Below are positions 51,271-61,312 of a stretch of 64,000 bases of DNA, in pieces. Origin of the DNA: Candidatus Pelagibacter communis (lineage in GTDB: Bacteria; Pseudomonadota; Alphaproteobacteria; Pelagibacterales; Pelagibacteraceae); NCBI RefSeq assembly GCF_001179845.1, contig NZ_CVSB01000006.1:1-64000 (forward strand), in the 5' to 3' direction. A program made the translations under genes and the position numbers. The notes beneath the pieces are model-generated. The model did no database searches. It was given only the letters and a program-made list of their open reading frames with translations, and was not told where the DNA came from. The stretch's first letter is position 1, and every line of letters starts with the position of its first letter.

Positions 51271-51915
51271 ATGAAAAAAATAAAAAAACTTATAATTGCC
51301 TGTGATGGAGAATCGGCAAGTGGCAAAAGTACAGCTGCTAAACTTATATCTAAAAAATACAAATTACTTCTTATAAATTCAGGACTTTTATATAGGTATG
51401 CTAGTAAGCTAATAATCAAACATAAGCCTAAAAATCAAATTACTTTTGTAAAAAATAAATTTAAAAATATTTCTTATAAAAAAATCTCAAAACAAAATTT
51501 ACATTCAGAGCAAATCAGCAATCATGTAGCTGGCTTGGCTAAAATAAAAAAAATTAGAGAAATTGTTAACAAAGTACAAATTTCTATAATTAGAAAAAAT
51601 AAAAGAATATGTGTTGAAGGGAGAGATATTGCTAGTAAAATATTATTAAAAAACCCTAAGTATGATTTAGCATTTTATTTTAAATGTAGCTTAGATGTTG
51701 CAAGTTATAGAAGATGGTTGGATATTAAAAAGAAATTACCATTAAAAGAGGTAAAAAAGTCTTTAAAAAAACGTACTTTAACAGATAAAAACAGAAAGCA
51801 TAGTCCACTAATTAGAGTTAGAGACTCTATTTTAATTAGATCAGATCAGCTGACAAAAAAACAAGTTCTATCAAAAATGTCTAGCTATATAGACAAGTTA
51901 GATAATTTTAATTAA
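51271..51915 (+). CDS. cmk: Cytidylate kinase-like protein
   Basis: A 214-residue P-loop nucleoside monophosphate kinase making CDP or dCDP. Walker A is GESASGKS at 13-20. SGLLYRYASKL, RICVEGRDIASKIL and the lid region LKKRTLTDKNRKHSPLIRV match cytidylate kinases, although the sequence is divergent and lysine-rich. It overlaps the convergent MFS gene by 4 bases. It might be a second, divergent copy, since a typical cmk next to rpsA is not in view. Confidence 0.75.
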   Translation: MKKIKKLIIACDGESASGKSTAAKLISKKYKLLLINSGLLYRYASKLIIKHKPKNQITFVKNKFKNISYKKISKQNLHSEQISNHVAGLAKIKKIREIVNKVQISIIRKNKRICVEGRDIASKILLKNPKYDLAFYFKCSLDVASYRRWLDIKKKLPLKEVKKSLKKRTLTDKNRKHSPLIRVRDSILIRSDQLTKKQVLSKMSSYIDKLDNFN

Positions 51916-53210
51916 TTATTTTGTTGTTGATAATTTGGTTCCTCAATTGGTTTTGCATCAGGATCTAATTCCAATCCAGCAGGTGTTATTGTAGCTGGGA
52001 CAGGAGTAAAAGTTGAGTCTGGATTTTCCACAGTATCCCTAACTTTCATTCTGTATAAACCGAAAGTTCCAATAATTGCATGAGCTATAATTAAAAAAAC
52101 AAACAAACCATTTAAACCAAACCATTCCATAAATATAGAACACAAAATAGGACCACTAATTGCGCCTACACCAAAGATAAACTGTAAACCACCTCCAGCT
52201 GCTACAAATTTTGATTTAGGAACGAAGTCATTTGTGTGAGCTAGGTTAAGTGAAAACAAAGGAAGGCATAAACTAGAATATAGTCCAACAAAAATGAAGA
52301 ATAATATTTTTTTAAATGCAAATTCATTTAGATGATAAATATTTTGAAACGGATCATTTGAGCTTAAGATTGAGAGAAATGCTAATAAAGAACTTCCAAA
52401 AGTCGTTATTACAATTACTTTTCTTCTGTCAAATGTATCTGAAAAATAACCTATTGGTCCTTGTCCAATAACACCAGCAATTGTTGAAATAAAAAGTAAG
52501 ACTGAGGTTTCAAGCAAAGTATAATTTGCTTTAGTTGCATAAACAGCAATTAAAGAAAAGAAAGCAGCATGAATAATTCCAGTAAAGAAAGAACTTAATG
52601 TTCCTAGTGGAGAAATTTTATATAACTCTTTAATACTTATTGTTTCTATTTTTTTAAATTTTGGAGCAGGTCTTTTTGTTAGTAAAATAGGAACTAGTGC
52701 AACAGAAAGTAATATAGAAACTAAAATAAATGGCTCATAATCTTCTGGTTTGCTAACATTAAGCAACAACATACCAACGGCTAATCCAAAATAGATTACC
52801 ATCATATAAGCAGATAATAGTTGTCCTCTATTTTTATTAGTTGCTCTATCGTTTAACCAGCTTTCTGTAACCACATAACAACTTACTAAACTTATACCTG
52901 TAATGAATCTACTAATTGTCCACATAAAAGGATTTATATAAACAACAGCAACTAAAGCACTTAATGAAGCAAGTGATGCAAATGCAGCAAATACTCTTAT
53001 ATGTCCGACTTTTGAAACAAAATTAGGAGTAGTTCTCGAGCCTACAAAGTAACCTACATAGTATCCAGACATAAAGATACCGGTTGTAAAAACGCTAAAA
53101 TCTTCAATAACTGATCGAATACCCATAATTTGCATTTGCAATCCATGAGCAATCATCATTACCCCTATCCCTATAAATAGAGCCCAAGACCTTTTTACTT
53201 CTTTTTGCAT
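51912..53210 (-). CDS. Major facilitator superfamily transporter
   Basis: A 432-residue membrane protein with twelve helices. The first cytoplasmic loop has YVGSRTTPNFVSKVGHIRVF, the central loop follows KRPAPKFKKIETISI, and the second half carries GYFSDTFDRRKVIVI, the usual MFS loop. The C-terminus is a proline- and acid-rich tail. Substrate unknown. It begins 30 bases after the EamA gene on the same strand. Confidence 0.87.
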   Translation of the reverse strand: MQKEVKRSWALFIGIGVMMIAHGLQMQIMGIRSVIEDFSVFTTGIFMSGYYVGYFVGSRTTPNFVSKVGHIRVFAAFASLASLSALVAVVYINPFMWTISRFITGISLVSCYVVTESWLNDRATNKNRGQLLSAYMMVIYFGLAVGMLLLNVSKPEDYEPFILVSILLSVALVPILLTKRPAPKFKKIETISIKELYKISPLGTLSSFFTGIIHAAFFSLIAVYATKANYTLLETSVLLFISTIAGVIGQGPIGYFSDTFDRRKVIVITTFGSSLLAFLSILSSNDPFQNIYHLNEFAFKKILFFIFVGLYSSLCLPLFSLNLAHTNDFVPKSKFVAAGGGLQFIFGVGAISGPILCSIFMEWFGLNGLFVFLIIAHAIIGTFGLYRMKVRDTVENPDSTFTPVPATITPAGLELDPDAKPIEEPNYQQQNN

Positions 53211-53240
53211 TTGTAATTTCTAAGTTTAAATAATTGCTGG

Positions 53241-54116
53241 CTAATTAGTTTTGGTTTGTGTTTTTTTTATGGCCAGTAAAGAATGAATTGCTATAGTAAT
53301 AATGATAACGATACCTCCATAGATAGTCTCGTTAGAAGGCTGTTCTTTGATAACCATCCAGACCCATATTGGTCCAAGGATAGTTTCTAATAGGAAAAAT
53401 AGATTAACTTCAGCTGCAGTTATAAATCTTGGTGCTATGGTGACTAAAACAAATGGTATGGCTACACACATTACACACATTAAAGGTATATAAAAAAGAT
53501 CATTTCCCACTAATGCAAAGTCTTTAACAAAGAAAAAGGCAAATATAGCAACGCACGATTTTCCAATTACAGCAGCAGGTACTAAATCAATATTTTTAGC
53601 GTATCTCGCAATGTTAGCATTACAAGCTAATCCAAAAGAAGTGATTAAACCAAATAAATCTCCATAAAAATTGCCAAGACTTAAAGAATCGTAAAAAATA
53701 TAAACACAAGCAATAAAGGTAATTATTATAGCAACCCAAGTCTTGTTATCCGGTTTTTCTTTTAAGAAAATAGCCCCTAATATTGCTGATAACATTGGCG
53801 CAAGGGCTACCATTAATAAAGTATTTGCTACATTGGTGTTTTGTATTGAGATAATAAAAGTAATATTACAAATAGAAAAACTAATTACATAAAAAATACC
53901 TGGGTAACCAATTTTGAATAATGCTTTAAAGAAATTATTTTTATAAAATAAAAGAAGACCAACTAAAACCACCAAAAATGGTATTGCTCCTCTGTAAAAA
54001 AGCATCCCCCAAGTATCAATATTTGCTAATCTAATTAGCAAAGAGTCTGGAGTTATAAACATAACTCCTATAAAAGCCATCAATGAACCTTTTTGTTGAT
54101 TAGTTAAATTATTCAC
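53241..54116 (-). CDS. EamA-family (DMT superfamily) transporter
   Basis: A 291-residue membrane protein with about ten helices: LLIRLANIDTWGMLFYRGAI in the first repeat, AIFLKEKPDNKTWVAIIITF, and FFLLETILGPIWVWMVIKEQ in the second. Its start overlaps the gshB stop by 4 bases, so a role in export of a glutathione-related metabolite or amino acid is possible, inferred from position. Confidence 0.87.
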   Translation of the reverse strand: MNNLTNQQKGSLMAFIGVMFITPDSLLIRLANIDTWGMLFYRGAIPFLVVLVGLLLFYKNNFFKALFKIGYPGIFYVISFSICNITFIISIQNTNVANTLLMVALAPMLSAILGAIFLKEKPDNKTWVAIIITFIACVYIFYDSLSLGNFYGDLFGLITSFGLACNANIARYAKNIDLVPAAVIGKSCVAIFAFFFVKDFALVGNDLFYIPLMCVMCVAIPFVLVTIAPRFITAAEVNLFFLLETILGPIWVWMVIKEQPSNETIYGGIVIIITIAIHSLLAIKKTQTKTN

Positions 54117-55039
54117 TCTTTAAGCTCTTTCCAAAAAGTTTTAGCTAAATTTTTTCCCGACAGATCATAAAGTGTTTTAAGTCCAGTTGGAGATGTAACA
54201 TTTATATCTCCATTGAGTTTTTGATCTATAAAATCAATTCCAGCAAAAAAAATATTTTCTTTTTTTAAATCTTTTGCAATTTTCTTTGAAATCTTCATTT
54301 CTTTACTTGTTAATTTAATATTTGTTGGTTTTGCTCCTTTACTCATATTGCTTAAAATTGAACCTTTCTTTGGAACCCTTGAAATTGCACCACATACTTT
54401 TCCATTTATAATAAAAACTCTTTTGTCTCCCTTACTTATTTTAGGAAGGAATTTTTGGCACATAATATGATCATGTTTGTTTATAAATTTATTTACTAAT
54501 TTTAAATTAAACTTGGTTAGTAAATGAATATCATTTCCACTGAAACTGTAGATGGGTTTTAAAATAACTTTTTTGTTTTTTTTAAAAAATTTTTTTATTT
54601 CATCCAAATTTTGAGTAAATATAGTAGCTGGCATGTATTTTTGATATTTAGATGAATACAATTTTTCAGAAACATTCCTTACAGAGGTAGGATTGTTGAT
54701 TATTTTTACTTTAGTCTTAATTGTATCCAAAATGTATGTTGTTGAAATATACTCAAGATTAAATGGTGGATCTTGGCGAATAAGAATAAATTTACATTTA
54801 CTTAAGTCTAGATTTTGTTTTTTTGTAATTTTATAGAATTTTTTATTGTTATAATTAAATTTAATAAAAAAACCTTTAGCTGTAACTTTTGAATTAATAA
54901 CTGATAAGTCTTTTGGATCGTAATAGAAAATTTTATATTTTTTATTCTGAATTTCGTTTGCTAAAAAAACACTTGTATCCGTTAAAGGATTTAGTTTAGA
55001 AGGATGGTTTCCTTGAACAGCAACAATTTTATTTATCAT
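54113..55039 (-). CDS. gshB: Glutathione synthase
   Basis: A 308-residue ATP-grasp ligase joining gamma-glutamylcysteine and glycine. Visible are LIRQDPPFNLEYISTTYILD, INNPTSVRNVSEKLYSSKYQ, VILKPIYSFSGNDIHLL, GDKRVFIINGKVCGAISRVP, and FAGIDFIDQKLNGDINVTSP. It overlaps gshA by 11 bases and the EamA gene by 4. It is another glycine-consuming enzyme of the window. Confidence 0.93.
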   Translation of the reverse strand: MINKIVAVQGNHPSKLNPLTDTSVFLANEIQNKKYKIFYYDPKDLSVINSKVTAKGFFIKFNYNNKKFYKITKKQNLDLSKCKFILIRQDPPFNLEYISTTYILDTIKTKVKIINNPTSVRNVSEKLYSSKYQKYMPATIFTQNLDEIKKFFKKNKKVILKPIYSFSGNDIHLLTKFNLKLVNKFINKHDHIMCQKFLPKISKGDKRVFIINGKVCGAISRVPKKGSILSNMSKGAKPTNIKLTSKEMKISKKIAKDLKKENIFFAGIDFIDQKLNGDINVTSPTGLKTLYDLSGKNLAKTFWKELKE

Positions 55040-56324
55040 ACAATTCGTCTAAATTTTCGTTTTTTGAAAATTTACTAATCATATGATCTGCGTTTGTTGT
55101 CTTATTATCAATTACTTTTTGTAGATGGTTTAGGAATACAGTCTCGTTATTACCTTTTTTACTTAAAATATCTCTATTCTCTAATCCTTTTCTTGAAAGG
55201 TCTAAAAGTGTAGATGACCAATAAAGAAGATCTTTACCCATTAATTGAGTATTAAATCCCTTTTGTGGCGCCTCAAGATAGGCATTAATTATTTTATCGA
55301 TCTCCCATGTTGAAATTAGTTCATAAACTTCATCTAAATTTCCATAAAGCATACCTATATTGAAAGCTGGTCCTGAACATAAACAATCCCAACCACAGGT
55401 ATCCATCGATCTCAATTCAATATATTTCTTAACTCTGTTTTCAGTAAATATTGTACTTAAGTGAGTTGTTAAGTCTGATTCAGTTGGAAGTCTATTTCCA
55501 ATTTCTTGGATTTTTCCTTCCATAAAATCTTTAAAAGTATATTTCCTTCCTGAAATATACTGATCTTTATATTGTATAAATAATATATGAAAATTAATTA
55601 CAAAATCTGCATATTTTTCAAAACTCATGTTTTCAAAAAATAATTTAGGCAATCCACCTCTAGAAGTACTTTGCCATACTTTAGATCTATAAGATAAATA
55701 GTTACTATTTTTTTTCTCTACAATTGATGAATTAGCAAATAAAGCAATAGCAATAGGCACGATAGAATTTGCTACTCTGAACTTTTTAATAAAATCTTCT
55801 TCTGAACTATAATCTATATTTAACTGAGTGCCACATGTTCGATACATCATATCTAAACTAAGCTCACCACCAAGAGGCATATCCTTAGTCATCAATTCAT
55901 ATCGTTGTTTAGGATTATTTGGGATTTCACTTAATTTAGATATTGGATCGAATCCTGCACTAACAATTTTTATATCTAATTTTTTCGTAACTTGTTTTAA
56001 TTCAAACAAATAGTCTTGTGACTCTGCACAAGCTTCATGCATATGGTTTAATTGATCTCCTGATAATTCTATCTGATTGCCTGGTTCAAGAGTTATATTT
56101 TTTCCACCTTTATTAAGAGCAATAATATTTTTTTTTTCAAAAACTGGATTCCAGCCAAATTCAAGCAAGGCTGTAAACATTTCTTTTATTTTTGAATAAT
56201 CAATCCTTTTATTGTTCGAATTATTAAATAAAAACTTTTCATGCTCGATCCCAATTTTAAAGCTTTTGGGTTCCTTAATACCTGATTTAAAATAATTTAT
56301 AATTTTCTCTTTTGAATCAATCAT
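55029..56324 (-). CDS. gshA: Glutamate--cysteine ligase (plant/alphaproteobacterial type)
   Basis: A 431-residue ligase making gamma-glutamylcysteine. The family blocks are IGIEHEKFLF near the N-terminus, ITLEPGNQIELSGDQLNHMH, MMYRTCGTQLNIDYSSEEDF, YLSYRSKVWQSTSRGGLP, and RSMDTCGWDCLCSGPAFNIG. The length fits the plant-type GCS2 family rather than E. coli GshA. It is followed by gshB on the same strand. Confidence 0.95.
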   Translation of the reverse strand: MIDSKEKIINYFKSGIKEPKSFKIGIEHEKFLFNNSNNKRIDYSKIKEMFTALLEFGWNPVFEKKNIIALNKGGKNITLEPGNQIELSGDQLNHMHEACAESQDYLFELKQVTKKLDIKIVSAGFDPISKLSEIPNNPKQRYELMTKDMPLGGELSLDMMYRTCGTQLNIDYSSEEDFIKKFRVANSIVPIAIALFANSSIVEKKNSNYLSYRSKVWQSTSRGGLPKLFFENMSFEKYADFVINFHILFIQYKDQYISGRKYTFKDFMEGKIQEIGNRLPTESDLTTHLSTIFTENRVKKYIELRSMDTCGWDCLCSGPAFNIGMLYGNLDEVYELISTWEIDKIINAYLEAPQKGFNTQLMGKDLLYWSSTLLDLSRKGLENRDILSKKGNNETVFLNHLQKVIDNKTTNADHMISKFSKNENLDELYDK

Positions 56325-56353
56325 GCGCTGTAAGTAGTGATTTATACCTAAAT

Positions 56354-56911
56354 TTAAAGATAATAATAAGGTTCTTTTGCAAATATTTTTTTAACTAATG
56401 GCTTAAAATCATCCAAAGTCATACTTTTGTAATCAGGGTTAAAAGAGCATTGATCATATTTTTCACAAAAATCTATAGTGTCTTGATAATACTTGTGGTC
56501 TTTAAACTTATCTCTTGCATTTCTGTCACCACCTAAATGATGAGCGCTGTAGTAAGTTTGAAAAAGACCATGGTGTAGAACAATCCAATAAGTTCTTTCT
56601 GAAACATAAGGTCTTAATATAGATGCAGCATATTGAGAATGGTTCATTGGTGCTAAATCATCTCCAATATCATGTAGTAAAGTTGCAACAACCATTTCAT
56701 CACTTTCTTTATTTTTAAAAGCTCTTGTTGCTGCTTGTAAGGAGTGTTCTAGCCTGGTGATTTTATAACCTTCTAAAGTTGTAGTTTGTTTCGATAAATA
56801 ATTTAAAACTCTCTCAGCTGTTTGTCTTTCAAAGTTTTTCTCAAATTTTTCAAGAAGCTCATAGTCTTCCTTCGTTCCATTTTTCATTTCAGTAAAATTA
56901 ACTGTTTTCAT
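56354..56911 (-). CDS. HD-domain metal-dependent protein
   Basis: A 185-residue HD-fold protein. The metal set is H in ITRLEHSLQAATRA, HD in ATLLHDIGDDLAP, then NHSQYAASILRPYVSERTYW and VLHHGLFQTYYSAHHLGGDR. The extra Glu/His pattern is reminiscent of HD-type di-iron oxygenases such as PhnZ, but a simple phosphohydrolase is equally possible. It is found between purF and gshA on one strand, which does not settle its role. Confidence 0.75.
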   Translation of the reverse strand: MKTVNFTEMKNGTKEDYELLEKFEKNFERQTAERVLNYLSKQTTTLEGYKITRLEHSLQAATRAFKNKESDEMVVATLLHDIGDDLAPMNHSQYAASILRPYVSERTYWIVLHHGLFQTYYSAHHLGGDRNARDKFKDHKYYQDTIDFCEKYDQCSFNPDYKSMTLDDFKPLVKKIFAKEPYYYL

Positions 56912-56914
56912 AAC

Positions 56915-58396
56915 TTAATTGTTTGATCCTGTACTTAATAATGATAATTGAGTTATTTTATTATCCCCTAATTCATCCACTAATTTAACAGGATAATCTC
57001 CCGTGAAATAATGATCTGTTAATTGAGGATAAGCCTCGTTTCTTTTTTCAAAACCAATAGCTTTATACAATCCCTCTATTGATAAAAATCTTAAAGATTT
57101 AGCTCCAATATATTCACAAATTTCATCATTTGTTTTATTTGCTGCTAATAATTCTTTTTTTGTAGGTGTATCTACACCATAGAAATCTGGATATCTTATT
57201 TCGGGGCATGCAATTTTAACATGTACTTCTTTTGCGCCAGCATCATAAAGCATTTTAACAATTTTATATGATGTGGTTCCTCGAACAAGAGAGTCGTCAA
57301 TTAGTATAATTTTTTTATCTTTGATTGTTGTTTGATTAGCATTTAATTTTAGTTTAACACCCAAGCTTCTAATTTTTTGGCTTGGTTCAATGAAAGTTCT
57401 CCCAACATAATGATTTCTAATTAATCCATGCTCAAAATTCATTTTTAATTCTTGAGCAAAACCCATAGCTGCAGCGTTTCCAGAATCTGGAACTGGAACC
57501 ACTATATCAGCATCAGTGTCATTTTCTTTTGCAAGTTCTCTACCAATATTTTTTCTATGCTCGTAAGCTGTTTTCCCTCCTATTAGACTGTCTGGTCTTG
57601 AAAAATAAATATATTCAAATACACAAGGTCTAACTTTTTTAGCAGGGAAGGGTTTAATGCTTTTTAGTTCATTATTTTCAATTAAAACTATCTCTCCATT
57701 TTCAACTTCTCTAACATATTTAGCACCAATAATATCAAATGCACAAGTCTCTGAAGCTAAGACATAACTATTTCCAAGCTTACCGATTACTAGCGGTCTA
57801 ATTCCATAAGGATCTCTAACCCCAATTAGTGAGTTTTGCGTTAACATCACTAATGCATACCCTCCTTGGATTTGAAAAATTGCATCAATTACTTTGTCAA
57901 TTGTTTTTGGTCTTTTTGATTTAGCAATTAATTGAACAATCGTTTCAGTATCTGAAGTAGTGTAAAATATAGCTCCATCTTCAACGAGTTTATTTCTCAA
58001 AGCTATTGAATTGGTAAGATTTCCATTATGTGCAACTCCAATACCACCTGCATTGGTATCAGCAAAAAAAGGTTGTATGTTTCTTAATATGTTGTTTCCA
58101 GTTGTACTATATCTGTTATGGCCAATCGCATAATTTCCCTTAAGATTATTAAGCACTTTTTCTTTGTTGAAATTATCACCAACTAAGCCAAATCTTTTTT
58201 CAGAATAATATTTTTCTCCATCAAAAGTAACTATTCCACAACCTTCTTGACCCCTGTGTTGAAGAGCATGAAGACCAAGTGCTGTTAGAGCGGACGCATC
58301 CTTGGCATTGCTAATACCAAAAACTCCACATTCTTCCTTTAGTCTTGGATTATAGCTCTGTAATTTTTTCTTTAGAATCTTGATATGTTTTTTCAT
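56915..58396 (-). CDS. purF: Amidophosphoribosyltransferase
   Basis: A 493-residue first enzyme of purine synthesis, converting PRPP and glutamine to phosphoribosylamine. Catalytic C23 follows a short propeptide in RLKEECGVFG. The glutaminase part has LQHRGQEGCGIVTF and GHNRYSTTGNN; the PRPP-binding part has KIILIDDSLVRGTTSYKIV. The gene overlaps cvpA by 47 bases, an unusually long same-strand overlap, and the cvpA-purF order is conserved in many bacteria. Confidence 0.96.
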   Translation of the reverse strand: MKKHIKILKKKLQSYNPRLKEECGVFGISNAKDASALTALGLHALQHRGQEGCGIVTFDGEKYYSEKRFGLVGDNFNKEKVLNNLKGNYAIGHNRYSTTGNNILRNIQPFFADTNAGGIGVAHNGNLTNSIALRNKLVEDGAIFYTTSDTETIVQLIAKSKRPKTIDKVIDAIFQIQGGYALVMLTQNSLIGVRDPYGIRPLVIGKLGNSYVLASETCAFDIIGAKYVREVENGEIVLIENNELKSIKPFPAKKVRPCVFEYIYFSRPDSLIGGKTAYEHRKNIGRELAKENDTDADIVVPVPDSGNAAAMGFAQELKMNFEHGLIRNHYVGRTFIEPSQKIRSLGVKLKLNANQTTIKDKKIILIDDSLVRGTTSYKIVKMLYDAGAKEVHVKIACPEIRYPDFYGVDTPTKKELLAANKTNDEICEYIGAKSLRFLSIEGLYKAIGFEKRNEAYPQLTDHYFTGDYPVKLVDELGDNKITQLSLLSTGSNN

Positions 58397-58895
58397 TAGG
58401 AAATTCTTTTATCAGATAACTACTACCTTTTTCTAAATATGGAAAGACGTATGATTTGTCAAAATTAATTGGCCATTTATCATAATTATAAACGATATGA
58501 ACACCTGAAAAGATACATACAGAAATAATGTAAGCTCTTATGAAACCAAAAAAGAATCCAAATGTAGTATCTAAGCCACCGATTCCTGTATATCTGACTG
58601 CTTTACTGATTCCTTTATTAATTAATAAAACTAAAAAGATAACAACTACAAATATTACTATTCCTAAACCAACATCGAGCACATACTCATTATCAATTAT
58701 GTCTTTTACATATGGCTTAATTTTTGGAAAAAGAATTAATGTAATTATGTATGCCAGCAACCATTTAGCCATTGAAAGAATACTTAAAATGAAGCCTTTT
58801 TTGTAACAACTTATCAAAGAAAGGATTGTTAAAATTAAATAAATTAAATCAATTATTGATATTGCTTTATAAAAATCTTTTATGATTTCAAACAT
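58350..58895 (-). CDS. cvpA: CvpA-family membrane protein
   Basis: A 181-residue membrane protein with four hydrophobic segments. IIDLIYLILTILSLISCYKK opens the first and GGLDTTFGFFFGFIRAYIIS is the CvpA mark. In E. coli it is needed for colicin V production and lies upstream of purF, as here. It overlaps purF by 47 bases and the RND gene by one. Confidence 0.88.
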   Translation of the reverse strand: MFEIIKDFYKAISIIDLIYLILTILSLISCYKKGFILSILSMAKWLLAYIITLILFPKIKPYVKDIIDNEYVLDVGLGIVIFVVVIFLVLLINKGISKAVRYTGIGGLDTTFGFFFGFIRAYIISVCIFSGVHIVYNYDKWPINFDKSYVFPYLEKGSSYLIKEFPNEKTYQDSKEKITEL

Positions 58896-61291
58896 TAAGA
58901 TGATTTGCCAAAAGGTTTAACAATTAAAATTAATGCAGGCAAGAGAGTCAATACGGATATCATAGCTAATAACATAGCTAGTCCTGTAAACACACCAAAA
59001 TAAATTGTTGGGATAAACTTCGATAACACCAAAATTGAAAATCCAAAAACAATTGTAATTGAAGTATTTAGTATAGCAACGCCAACAGTTGAATGACAAG
59101 TTTTTAATGTTTTGTTGTAATCCTTTATTTTTTTAAACTCTTCTTTAAATCTGTAAATATAGTGAATACTGTTATCTACTGCGATACCTATTGTAATTGC
59201 TGCAATCGTTATCGTCATCATATCCAAAGGTATTCCTAACAATCCAATTATTCCTAGTATAAAAAAAGCAGCAATAAAATTTGGAACAACACCAATCAAT
59301 GAAAGTTTAAAATTTCTAAATAAGATTATGAACATTGAAAATATTCCAATCATAACCAATCCTAATGTTAAAATTTGAGATTTAAATAAACTTTGTAATA
59401 AATTATTAAATAGTATTAAAACACCTGCTAATTTATAATCTTTCTCTTCTAAACCAAATTTATCTTTTAGATCAAAATTAATTTTGTTAATTAAATCATT
59501 TCTTCTTAAATTTTCTTGCGAGTCTATAATTCTTAAACTAATTCGAGCCTCATCATCTTTAATTGAAAGATAGGGATCAATGATTTCAGTTTTAATACTA
59601 TCGGGAATTTTAGAGTAAAGCACTCCCATTTCTAAAGTGCCTAAAGGTTTATTATTATTTAATTGAGTAGCTACTTCAATAATTGATGAAAATGATAAAA
59701 CTTTGCCAATTTCAGGTAAGCTATCTAAGTAATTATGAACATTTGTAATTAGATCAATTTTATCTTTGGTAAACCAGTATTTTTCATCATTAGTATCTTC
59801 CTCTTCTCCCCAATCATCAAATTCATCATCTTCTCCAGATTTTTTTACCTTTTCTTTTTTTGGAAACTTTATAATAACTTCTAAAGGAGTGGTGCCACCT
59901 AGCTCTTCATCTATAAGCTTCATACCCTTGTAAATTTCAGTATTCTTATTAAAGTAATTTATAAAACTATTTTCTACTTCGAGCTTACTTATTCCAATAA
60001 TACTAAATATTATAACTATTCCGGTTACTAAGAGGATAGAGTTTTTATTGTTTATAGAAATTAAACTAAGCAAATTTGTGATTTTAGATTTTTGTTCTTT
60101 TTTAACTGAGATATTATTTGTTGGTGCAAAGTTTAAAAGGGTAGGCAGTAAAGTAAATGTAATGATAAATGATGTAATCAAACCAAAAGTCATCATCCAG
60201 CCAAAATCAATAATAGGTTTTATCTCACTAAAAATTAAAGATAAGAAAGCAAAAATTGTCGTTAGAACAGTATAAAGAATTGGCCAAAACATTTTTGAAG
60301 TTGTTAAGGAAATAATTTCAAAATTATTTTTTGATGGAAAATCTTTTTTAAGTTGAAGAAACCTAGTACTCATATGAATATTCATTGCCATTGTTAAAAT
60401 CAACATAAGTGCAATGAAATTTGATGAGATCACTGTAACTTTCCATCCTAGCAATCCAAGTAATCCCATCATTATTATCACAGAAAAAAGACAACTACTT
60501 ACAGGAACTATAATCCAAAGAAGATTTCTAAAAACAAACCATAAAGTAGCAATTATAAATAATAGAACTCCCAAACCAAAAACTATTATATCGCTTTTGA
60601 TAAAAGTCATCATATCATCAGCAATCATTGGTATTCCTCCAAGATAAATCTTTCCAACATCACCATAACTTTGAATAACTTGTCTAATTTCTAAAATATT
60701 CTGGTGGTTTTGTTTTTTGATTTGATCTCTAATTAGCTCAACTTCTTCTTTTGACGTATTTTCTATATCTTCTAATTTTTGAGATTGTTTAATGTTAACA
60801 ATAATTCCACTAGTTTTACCATCTTCGCTAATGACAAAATTTCGAAAAACAGGACTATTTAAAATTTCTTTAAAACCTCGATCTCTATCAACATCTTCAT
60901 CTTTTAAGGTTTTGAAGCTTTCTAGTCTTTCTTGAAGAGGAGCCTCTGAATTATTTAAAAGTGGAATATCCAATAAAGTAATTACACTATGGACCCAATT
61001 GAGGCTCTGAATTTTATATTTTAAACTTAATAAGTTATTAATTGATGAGTCAGTTGCCATTCCTTCATTTGGTGTATATGTGAGAATTAAAAATTCCTTA
61101 GATCCATATCTTTCAGAGACTTCTTTCAAATATGCTAAATCTGGGTCACCCTCTATTAATAAGGTTTCTGATGAAGCATCAAGCCTAAAATCTTTTGAAT
61201 AGTAACTAAAACTTAAAATTGCAATAATTAATAATACAAATATTGATTTGGGATTTTTAAGAATAATGTTTTGATAAAAATGAGCTCTCAT
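58895..61291 (-). CDS. RND-superfamily (MMPL-type) exporter
   Basis: A 798-residue membrane protein with twelve helices in two halves, each with one helix, a large periplasmic loop, and five more helices. SEVERAL marks are visible: VFGLGVLLFIIATLWFVFR, the block LLGLLGWKVTVISSNFIALM, and in the second half TITIAAITIGIAVDNSIHYI. An acidic low-complexity stretch (GEDDEFDDWGEEEDTNDEK) lies in the second loop. Such exporters move lipids such as hopanoids or other hydrophobic molecules. No membrane fusion partner is adjacent. Confidence 0.85.
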   Translation of the reverse strand: MRAHFYQNIILKNPKSIFVLLIIAILSFSYYSKDFRLDASSETLLIEGDPDLAYLKEVSERYGSKEFLILTYTPNEGMATDSSINNLLSLKYKIQSLNWVHSVITLLDIPLLNNSEAPLQERLESFKTLKDEDVDRDRGFKEILNSPVFRNFVISEDGKTSGIIVNIKQSQKLEDIENTSKEEVELIRDQIKKQNHQNILEIRQVIQSYGDVGKIYLGGIPMIADDMMTFIKSDIIVFGLGVLLFIIATLWFVFRNLLWIIVPVSSCLFSVIIMMGLLGLLGWKVTVISSNFIALMLILTMAMNIHMSTRFLQLKKDFPSKNNFEIISLTTSKMFWPILYTVLTTIFAFLSLIFSEIKPIIDFGWMMTFGLITSFIITFTLLPTLLNFAPTNNISVKKEQKSKITNLLSLISINNKNSILLVTGIVIIFSIIGISKLEVENSFINYFNKNTEIYKGMKLIDEELGGTTPLEVIIKFPKKEKVKKSGEDDEFDDWGEEEDTNDEKYWFTKDKIDLITNVHNYLDSLPEIGKVLSFSSIIEVATQLNNNKPLGTLEMGVLYSKIPDSIKTEIIDPYLSIKDDEARISLRIIDSQENLRRNDLINKINFDLKDKFGLEEKDYKLAGVLILFNNLLQSLFKSQILTLGLVMIGIFSMFIILFRNFKLSLIGVVPNFIAAFFILGIIGLLGIPLDMMTITIAAITIGIAVDNSIHYIYRFKEEFKKIKDYNKTLKTCHSTVGVAILNTSITIVFGFSILVLSKFIPTIYFGVFTGLAMLLAMISVLTLLPALILIVKPFGKSS

Positions 61292-61312
61292 TCAAGCTCT
61301 TTATATTTGAAT

